This document shows positions 56,640 through 64,000 of a DNA stretch of 64,000 nt, piece by piece. The position numbers were made by a program, and so were the translations under genes. Every line of letters starts with the position of its first letter. Position 1 is the stretch's first letter. Source of the DNA: Plazaster borealis (Eukaryota; Echinodermata; Asteroidea; Forcipulatida; Labidiasteridae); the NCBI GenBank assembly GCA_021014325.1, contig JAJGQC010000654.1, positions 1-64,000 on the forward strand, read 5' to 3'. The notes below the pieces were generated by a model, which worked only from the letters and a program-made list of their open reading frames with translations, had not been told where the DNA came from and did not search any database.

Positions 56640-56911
56640 TACTAGAGAAGCAAACAAGAAATGGCTCAACTAGTTTGACTTTGAGATCCAGACCGCTTCT
56701 AATGACACTCAATGGTGACTGAGATTCAGAGGACACAGCTGCAGAAGCAAACAAGAGATGGCTCAACTAGTTTGACTCTGGGAGCCAGACCGCTTCTAAT
56801 GACACTCAATGGTGACTGAGATTCAGTGGACACAGCTGCAGAAGCAAACAAGAGATGGCTCAACTAGTTTGACTCTGGGAGCCAGATGGCTTCTAATGAC
56901 ACTCAATGGTA
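56640..56911 (+). repeat. 97-bp tandem repeat, 2.8 copies
   Basis: Units start at 56647, 56744 and 56841 (GAAGCAAACAAGAGATGGCT, then CCAGACCGCTTCTAATGACA). The copies are almost identical. Confidence 0.92.
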
Positions 56912-57231
56912 TGACCTTTGTAACCAGAACATCTCATGGCGTGAGCACAAGACTAGAGAACAGATTTCTGGAGACATTCCACCAATCTCTGCTACTGTTG
57001 CTCAATGCAGAGTTTGCTTTGCTGGCCACTGCTATTGTGCTATCAACCAGGTGATCCCAGATGTGTTATCTTGGAGACTTCCGTGCCCTAATAGAGGACG
57101 TAGACCCCCCCAATTACATAGACAAGATTGGCAGAGACATGGAGTTTGAAATTGAGGACCTTCCAAACATGATGACGGATAAACACCTCTGGCATGACAT
57201 TGAGAACAGAATCTCAGTTGCGACTGCTAAA
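56886..57231 (+). pseudogene. Unrecognised coding-like remnant
   Basis: One frame reads A-S-N-D-T-Q-W-Y-D-L-C-N-Q-N-I-S-W-R-E-H-K, then C-R-V-C-F-A-G-H-C. A shifted frame from 57059 reads M-C-Y-L-G-D-F-R-A-L-I-E-D-V, then D-K-H-L-W-H-D-I-E-N-R-I-S-V-A-T-A-K and TGA at 57229. Amino-acid composition looks protein-like; the last part faintly recalls LINE C-termini. I cannot name it. Confidence 0.35.
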
Positions 57232-57271
57232 TGATGATGATTGTAACCAGTGAGCTTTCAGGTTGAAACTT

Positions 57272-57620
57272 TGGGGTGTCACGACCGAGCGGTTTAGAGC
57301 ATCGAATTCAAGTTCCGATGGTTAAGTTATCAAAGTGTGGGTTTGAATCCTGGTCATGACACTTGTATCCTTGAGCAAGATACTTCACTATAATTGCTTT
57401 TCTTCACCCAGGGGTATAAATGGGTACCTGCGAGGGTAGAGGTTGATATTGTGTTTGAAAAAAGCCTTCTGAGCGCCACAGCTGCCCGGGCTGTACACTC
57501 GCCAGGGAGCTGAGAAAGATTTCAGGAATGTTATTGGCCCAATGACCAGGGCACTAATGTAAAGCGATTGATACGTTATTGTAAAATGTGCTATAAAAGA
57601 ACTAGCTATTATTTTTATTA
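57272..57620 (+). mobile_element. tRNA-headed SINE, full length
   Basis: The head (ACGACCGAGCGGTTTAGAGC, B box GGTTTGAATCCTGGTCATGA) is followed by GACACTTGTATCCTTGAGCA, CACCCAGGGGTATAAATGGG, CCAGGGAGCTGAGAAAGATT, and the tail GTGCTATAAAAGAACTAGCT plus TATTATT. A direct counterpart of 44782-45130 in opposite orientation. Confidence 0.85.
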
Positions 57621-57629
57621 TTCAAGATC

Positions 57630-59380
57630 AAATTTGTACTGTAACGAAATGGTTATTTTGCAAGTGCATTTTACATCATGGCATTATAGATGAGTTTACC
57701 ATTAACGCAAATCTCTGGATTCTTGTCTTCATTTTTACTGTGTCTCCATTCAGCCATTAAAGTAATTGTAATATAAACATTTAGGCTGGAACCTACTCCA
57801 AAAACCAGCCAGACTAATGCCCCAGGCTATTGAGGTGGTATCTATTTCACAGTCTGGGGTGGGCTCAGAATTGGTGGTTAACGTAATGGTATATTTTAAT
57901 GTGTGACAATAATGTGTGCTTTTACAGGTAGTCAGTGACCAGGGCTCAGTGATGTTGGAGGGTCATTTTGCTTGATGAATATTTAGTTAGTAAGAGTTGT
58001 GTAATTTTCCATTTCTTCCAGCAGATACAGATTCAGTTAGACACATGGAGACCAGGTGAGAGAGGAGACACGATGGGGGGAGAGAATAGAGAAAGAGGAG
58101 AGTGTGGGAAAAGGCCATTTTTTTCTAGGATTTAACAAAATTTCCATTGCTTTTTAACCAGTCCCCTATGAAAAAAAATTAAATAATTTAACATTTTTGA
58201 AATTTACACAATCGATTGAAAAAAACAAAAAACGAAAAGAAGTTGGAGGCATGCTGCGGAAACTTTTCCACAAAGACAACAAATGCAAATGGTTTCCATG
58301 GCACATGTGGGTCAATCAGTCCACATAATTAAAAAGGCACTGGACACTTTTGGTAATTACTCAAAATATATTAGCATAAAAACATGAAAAACTTACTTGG
58401 TAACGGGCAACGGAGAGCTGTTGATACACATTGTGAGAAACGACTCCCTCTGAAGTAACGTAGTCATTTTAAGAAAAGTAATTTCTCACTATAATATTGG
58501 AATCTGAAAACTACTTCAGGCTTGAAGCCTTTTTCAGGCATCTGGTCTGGTATTGCAAATAACATCGATTTTTACACAGCGCCCTCTGTTGTTAATTGTT
58601 GATGAGAAATATAAATAAATATACAGCACAATGTTGACAATCACAACAAAAATGTGTTCTGAACGGTCTAAGAGTAAATGGTCGAGGTAAGCAAACATTA
58701 ACCCGTTTAAAGCAAAGTTTATGAGATGAAAATGTACAGCTATAAGGTAATATTGTTGCTAATATATCATTAGGTTTAATTTTGTGTAATACAATGATTT
58801 TTTTGGTATTTTTTAATCTGTGAACAACTTTAGTCACTTTTTAGACTAGCCCAGGTTGGACTCCTCCGTTGCATACAACGCGACGGAGTCCAGGGTATAA
58901 AGGTCCTCAGGCATTGCAACAAAATTTATAACCATTTTTTATCATATTTTTACCATTTTGAGGAAGCTGAAACGTGACTCACATGTTCCTTGTGTCCTGA
59001 ACCTTACGCCTGCTCTATTCAGAATTGCCAATTTTATCCTTGGATGACATTATTGTGAAAATAAAATGGAAATTGACGCATTCGTTGCGACAACCTCAAC
59101 TGACATGGAACCAAGTCCACAAAAGAGGGCGCTGTCTAACCCGTAACACTGAACGCTTTTTCTTCGGGGCGGCAACACGACGGAGTCGCAGCGCCAGTGC
59201 ACAACTTGGACTTATTTTCGGAAATAATGTCATTCATGGATGTATTTGATAGGTTTTGAACTCAGCAAAAGTGTAATTAAAGGCACCAAGAATAAGTGAA
59301 TGGAGTTTCAGCTTCTCAAATTAGGTAAAAATATTTTAAAATGTTACTCAAAATTTTGTTCGCATAGTAAAGGATCTTTA
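57630..59380. other. Noncoding stretch with a half MITE and a hairpin
   Basis: 58335-58560 is the left half of the AAAGGCACTGGACACTTTTGG family (GAAACGACTCCCTCTGAAG). 58870-58902 is a hairpin (GGACTCC...GGAGTCC, with CCGTTG/CAACG inside). No gene is seen. Confidence 0.5.
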
Positions 59381-59385
59381 TACCC

Positions 59386-59420
59386 AGGACGTCAGTGCAG
59401 TGGCACTGACTGACGTCCTA
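59386..59420. repeat. 35-bp palindrome GGACGTCAGT/ACTGACGTCC
   Basis: Ten perfect base pairs (GGACGTCAGT with ACTGACGTCC) plus an inner CAGTG/CACTG pair, directly left of the TIR element at 59434. Confidence 0.8.
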
Positions 59421-59433
59421 CCAGGGCTATTTT

Positions 59434-60349
59434 TAGACCCAGTTACTGGGGCGCTGTAGGTAGCCTACTACTCTTTTTTTTCTCTCGAAATTTTGACATC
59501 TGCGGTCGTACTAGCGCCCCAGCGAGTCGCAGTATTGTACCCGAGGGGTGCACCCCACTAAATATGGAGAAAACAGAGCGTCGAGCTCATGAATATTTTG
59601 TAGGCCCTCAAAATATCCTATATTAGACAGATTTGAGAGCCCAATAAAAGGGGTAGAGTGTAAAAATGTTGCCCAATTGTAACCTGGGGGTTGTTGACTT
59701 CCAACTTGAGGTATTTTGGATGACATAGGCCCTGAAAAAATGGTCCTATTTGCCGAGAGGTGTAGAGACATTTTTCAAGATTGATGCTCGGACGTTTGGA
59801 AAATTACACCGGTGTAGAAGTGTTTTTATTTGGAGGGAGAATAACTCGACGGGACCAGGGACTCCCTATATTAAATTCAGCAGAGAATAAAAGTTCAAGA
59901 GTCAATAAATACTTTTCCCTTGACTGTAAAGAGGTGTGGGACTTTTAAGGATTTTTCGTGTATTTTTGAATATTTAGCCTTTTGCACTGAATGCTATGGG
60001 AGTGGAATTAGTGGGGTGCACCCTGAGGGATCTTCATCCAGCTCTCGGCTTGATTTTTGACGGGTTCTCTGCCTCAACCGTGACGACTACGCAGTTAAAA
60101 GGTAGGGCACCCATCGACTAGACAGGCGCCTTGCCTCAACCGTGATAACAGCGCGGTTGAGGCAGGACACCTGTCCAATATTAGACGGGTGTCCTGCCTC
60201 AACCACCCTGTTATTACATCAAGGTGGAGGCAAGGCACCCGTCTAAATTGAAGATCCCTCGTGGAAAATATTGATACGCTGGGGCGCTAGTACGACCGAT
60301 GATGTCAAAATTTCGAAAAAGGAGTACAGCGCCCCAGTTACTGGGTCTA
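59434..60349. mobile_element. 916-bp element with ~90-bp TIRs
   Basis: Left end TAGACCCAGTTACTGGGGCG, then TCGAAATTTTGACATC, then GGTCGTACTAGCGCCCCAG. Right end 60279-60349 is the inverse. The interior contains another inverted structure at about 60057-60250 with four blocks of CCTGCCTCAACCG or its complement. No transposase. Confidence 0.8.
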
Positions 60350-60769
60350 TCTAGAACTATGGCTCCTGTGAGCCTTAGGAGTCACACATTTTAGGCCTCC
60401 GTAACGCTATACGTTTTCAAAATGGTGATTGATAGTTCAAGATTGTATGGTCAGCCGGTGTCAGGGAATTCTGTCCCCCCCGCACAGCGGTCCGTAGCCC
60501 CATTGTGCCAATACTCTGGACTTGATCATAGAGGATGTACCTCTAGGAGGTGACATTTGTTTTCGAAAAGAAACTCAAATATTTGATGCCGAGATTTTTT
60601 CCCCAGTTATTGTAGCTCATTTGTGGACAGCAGATTAAGTCGAAAAAGAGCGCGCTCATTTTGGTGTAATTTATGAAGAAAATCAGCGGCGTTACTGACA
60701 CGGTTTGACTGCCCGGCATCCGTGATGTTTTTTAATGCGCTAGTCTTGGTGTGCAAGACATTTCTGATT

Positions 60770-60918
60770 TACCTTTCACGCACAGCGCGGCCGACGACCC
60801 GCTCATTCAACTCACAATTAGCGTCCGCCACGAACACCTGACTTTAGCCCATGACCGCCCCGCACGCTATTGGTGAGTTGAATGAGCATGTCGTCGGCCG
60901 CGCTGTGCGTGAAAGGTA
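60770..60918. mobile_element. 149-bp near-perfect inverted-repeat element
   Basis: TACCTTTCACGCACAGCGCG, then GCCGACGAC and CTCATTCAACTCAC, answered exactly in inverse by GTGAGTTGAATGAG, GTCGTCGGC, CGCGCTGTGCGTGAAAGGTA. Arms of about 46 bp around a 57-bp loop; very high identity suggests a young insertion. Confidence 0.85.
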
Positions 60919-61092
60919 GACGAGCAACGTTTCCTTTGTAATTGTACTATTCACCTAAAACTTTCTCAACACATTGTACATACATTCACAATGCTAGCGC
61001 ATCACTTTTACCTAATAACATGCAAAAACCTCCTCAAGAAATGACATTTCTTACTCAATACTCGCGACGGTTTTGCTGTCAACAAAGCACAC

Positions 61093-61287
61093 TCAAAGCT
61101 TGAACCCGAATGCGCGGACCAATCATTCTGTGAAAGGGGTGTTACAAAACAATTTGCCTCATTTCATCACGATGCACTGTTCACCACGCATAGCACACAA
61201 ATGAAGCCAACGCGGTGTGCTCTGGAAGCCTCTTGTAACACCCCTTTCACAGAATGGTTGGTCCGAGCATTTGGGTTCAAGCCTTGA
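61093..61287. mobile_element. 195-bp inverted-repeat element
   Basis: CAAAGCTTGAACCCGAATGC, GGACCAATCATTCTGTGAAA and GGGGTGTTACAA on the left; TTGTAACACCCC, TTTCACAGAATGGTTGGTCC and TTTGGGTTCAAGCCTTG on the right. Arms of about 54 bp. Confidence 0.85.
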
Positions 61288-61289
61288 GT

Positions 61290-62400
61290 TAGCCCCAGGC
61301 CACTTCTGTGGCCCAGCTGAATCTTTTTATTGTTAAGGGCAATCCAAGGCACATACCCTAAGGGCAGGTCGGCGATTTAAACCAGCTAAATGTGTTCACT
61401 ACCTCTTGGCTTGCCCTGAGTGTTTTGGATGTTTATGTAAATAACCTTTTAAAAAGATATTTCATATAAAAAATAGTTCAATTTCCTCCGAATTACTTCT
61501 CTCGATGTATACTGAGCGCGGCCATTTTGGAACAATCCCAATCATGCCAATCAAATCACAACGTCATCAGCTGTCCGGGCTGTGGGCGGAGCGAGGGTGC
61601 TCACAATTCAACGGGTGTTTCATGTGACACATACAGTATCGCGCACGCTAAAATAATGTGCATGGTCGCCAGGCTATACTCACATACAACGTCTGTTAAA
61701 TTGTTCACTCCGTTTGTGGAACCCTACAACAGCCTGTTGGTTTTTGACCGCCTAGGTCAATGTGAAGGTCATTATTGCTAAAACAGAAGAAATGATGTCC
61801 AAGCAATAACTTTAGCAGGACTTGGCATATTAAGATGTTGCTCCTAACCGAGCTGCGACAAAAGTGAAACTTCTAAAACTTTGCATCTTCTTACTTACAA
61901 GTGCCAGAACAATAAGGGGGGCTCCTGTTGGTCCATTAGTCAAAACAAAACAACTTGCGTGACCAATCGCACACCCTTCGTGCTTTGGTTGTACGCCAAC
62001 TGATCTTGCAGATTGACGCAAGCGTGGCACGCATGCAAAGCCGTGTATAATGCATATCTGACTGAGCCTTACATATTTACATTTTCTTGAAAGAAGTAAA
62101 GCAGATCACCAAAGGCAGGGAAAAAATTGTCCACATTCGCTAAATCTCATCCCTAAAAAAACTTTACAGACCCATTATTTGAAGTGAGACGTCATTTCAA
62201 AGGGCACCAAGTCAATGACTAGGGGTATTGAGGCAATGTGAGCCCTTGCACTGTGTTACATACAACAATGATGGTGGCAGCAGATTCACCTGCTAAATTT
62301 GTATTGTTTAAACATTGCACCTGTTGAGTCTGCTGCCACCAAGGGTCCAAAGGCATCCATTGTCTCTTTCCTGTCTAGTGCTTCATGAAGAATGTATCTG
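61290..62400. other. Noncoding stretch
   Basis: No supported exon or element end. Open frames at 61527-61781 and 61830-62030 lack recognisable features. Confidence 0.35.
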
Positions 62401-62410
62401 GCCTGGTTAA

Positions 62411-62747
62411 AGGATCCGTATACAATTAAATCACTCTTAAAATGAATGGCAAAAGAAACCTACTTGGTTAGAAGTACAGCAGCTTTCCTATAGTATAAAG
62501 CATTTTTGAGAATCATTTCACTTCGAAGTAATGTGGTTATGGAAAATGTATGAGTTTTTATCCCCCAAAATGTGAATTTTAGATCAGATTGTGTATTCCA
62601 ATTGCAGATTATTTTTCCAGTGTGGACATAACGGCTCCAGATTTTCGGCAAAATCTCAAAAACTCTACCACCTTTTGAAATAACATTTTCACAGGTTAGC
62701 TTTATGGTAAAAATATACAACTATATTACCAAATGTATTCAAGCCCT
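62411..62747. mobile_element. TTAA-flanked MITE, same family as 51263
   Basis: AGGATCCGTATACAATTAAA at the left; TTACCAAATGTATTCAAGCCCT at the right; TTAA on both sides (62407-62410, 62748-62751). The interior shares CTCAAAAACTCTACCACC and GTGTATTCCAATTGCAGATT in inverse with the 51.3 kb copy. Confidence 0.8.
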
Positions 62748-62848
62748 TTAAATGCTTGCTCATGTTCAGGTCCAAATCTCATTGGCTCTGCTGATGTTGA
62801 ACATTGCCCACATACAGTGCCAGAAATAGCCTAATGAGGGGTTAGTAA

Positions 62849-63212
62849 AAGGGACACATTGCCTTGGATTGTACTTTTTGGGTCATGAAAAGCATTTGTT
62901 ATGAAATAAATAAGGTTGGAAAGACGTTTTAAGAGTAGACTATGATGATCCACACAAGTACTTATGCCTTGAAATTGTTTACCTTTTACTTTGTGAACTA
63001 ACACAGTCTGCCATTTTGTAGAGCCAATTTTTTGACTCCACACAATGGCGGGCCGTGATAGTTCAGGAAGTAAAAGGAAAACCACACAATTATGAGGGAT
63101 ATTTGTGTGGATCATTATAGTCTGCTTTTACAAGATCTTTCCATCCATATTCATTTCATAACAAACGGTTTGAATAGCCCAAAGCGCCCAATCCAAGGCA
63201 ACTTGGCCCTTT
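62849..63212. mobile_element. MITE with AAAGGGACACATTGCCTTGG ends
   Basis: AAGGGACACATTGCCTTGGA at the left; CCAAGGCAACTTGGCCCTTT at the right, inverted. A second internal pair, ATGATCCACACAA (about 62945) and TTGTGTGGATCAT (about 63104), makes the whole element foldable. 364 bp, no ORF of note. Confidence 0.85.
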
Positions 63213-63219
63213 AAAAAAA

Positions 63220-64000
63220 ATAATGGTTGTAATGCTGTTCACAAAATTATATTAAAACTAGAAATCTTACTCCACCAAATTTACTGCTGGTTTGTCTTCA
63301 AATTCAATGCTAATCATGTTCTTTTTACTACGTTTTCTTTAAAGGGGTAATACATGCGTGGCTTTATGAGGAGGAAAATTATACCCCATCAGTGGCAGAT
63401 CAAGGACTTATGGAAAGAAGGGACTTAAACGTGGATGGATTACTCCTATGTTGAAAGAATAGGAGCTTGTAGCATGCAGGCCTTACAAGTGTGGAACGAG
63501 AGGCCAGTTTGAATCCTGTCAGTAACAGTGAGTACCAAAATGGTTTATAACATCAATTCAATTTGCCAGTAAGTTGACTTCCCATTCCAACCTTCTCAAC
63601 TGCACGGGTCATTCATGGTAAAGCAACTGTGCATAGAGATATCTGAATACTGTCAAGATGCATGCAGCACACACTGCAAGTGAAAGTCTAGTCTATGGCA
63701 GGTATATTTAAACAACGTTTTTGGGGGTGGGGTGGGGAAAATTAGGCGATGGGAGGGGGCACAATTTGGTGCCCCCTCCTAACTACCGTTGTGTACCATT
63801 ATCAGGCATGGAAATCTTCCAGTGCAAACTGGAATTCCATTTTTTTTCCCTGTCATATTTGTGGTCTTTGAGTTTAGTTGATGGTATGGTTCACATTTTG
63901 TTCGACTGTAATACGTTTACTGCTGCAGGGCACATGTGTGTAGAGACTTCGGCAAGTCTACTGATATTAAAGCACTTTTTTGCACTGTGTGTCTGTACAA
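63220..64000. other. Noncoding end of window
   Basis: A tRNA-like fragment may be present at 63470-63520 (GTAGCATGCAGGCC, then AGTTTGAATCC). Otherwise no feature can be supported. Confidence 0.3.

Overview
This is eukaryotic DNA from an intron-rich, transposon-rich animal genome. I infer an echinoderm, most likely a sea star. The two housekeeping genes are metazoan-like, and the dispersed repeats (MITEs starting GGGCCCAATTTCAT, TTAA-flanked MITEs, tRNA-headed SINEs with a TATTATT tail, a fold-back element resembling sea-urchin TU elements) match families I associate with echinoderm genomes. The species call is inference; no rRNA or mitochondrial marker is present.

Layout. (1) 136-11469, + strand: the last exons of MDN1 (midasin), covering its C-terminal VWA/MIDAS domain. 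Two central exons are present twice because a 1.76 kb block (889-2649) is repeated at 7322-9085. Between the copies, antisense to MDN1, lies a broken Ty3/gypsy element (2650-7321) with one LTR, a primer-binding site, gag, protease and part of integrase, but no reverse transcriptase. (2) 12.85-19.69 kb: a 105-bp satellite of about 65 copies with a 315-bp (three-monomer) higher-order period. (3) 19.7-23.9 kb: scattered MITEs. (4) 23.97-28.35 kb: a tandem array of about 18 degenerate tRNA-like units with Pol III A/B boxes and T-run terminators, a GC-rich hairpin, and a second tandem block made from the array's spacer. (5) 28.4-34.2 kb: mostly AT-rich noncoding DNA with small repeats. (6) 34.2-34.93 kb, - strand: the start of a secreted or membrane leucine-rich-repeat protein (Toll-like-receptor type), interrupted by frameshifts. 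(7) 36.2-37.1 kb: an 0.89 kb fold-back transposon with arms of about 15-bp direct repeats. (8) 43.17-53.2 kb, - strand: nine exons of RMI1, from the end of its N-terminal OB fold to the C-terminal OB fold and stop codon; the first exons are not identified. Its introns are full of SINEs and MITEs. (9) 53.69-56.3 kb: an inverted partial copy of the RMI1 C-terminal exon region, split by a TIR element and a LINE reverse-transcriptase fragment. (10) 56.6-64 kb: a 97-bp tandem repeat, unrecognised coding remnants, one full SINE, and several inverted-repeat elements.

Functionally, the two recognisable genes are unrelated: MDN1 is a ribosome-assembly AAA ATPase, and RMI1 is a BLM/TOP3A partner in double-Holliday-junction dissolution. 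Single-base frameshifts occur at about 160 and 11325 in MDN1, at about 51200 and 53090 in RMI1, and twice in the LRR gene. They interrupt otherwise well conserved exons, so I suspect residual indel errors in the assembly, at least for the two housekeeping genes. No prokaryotic features, CRISPR arrays or rRNA genes are present.
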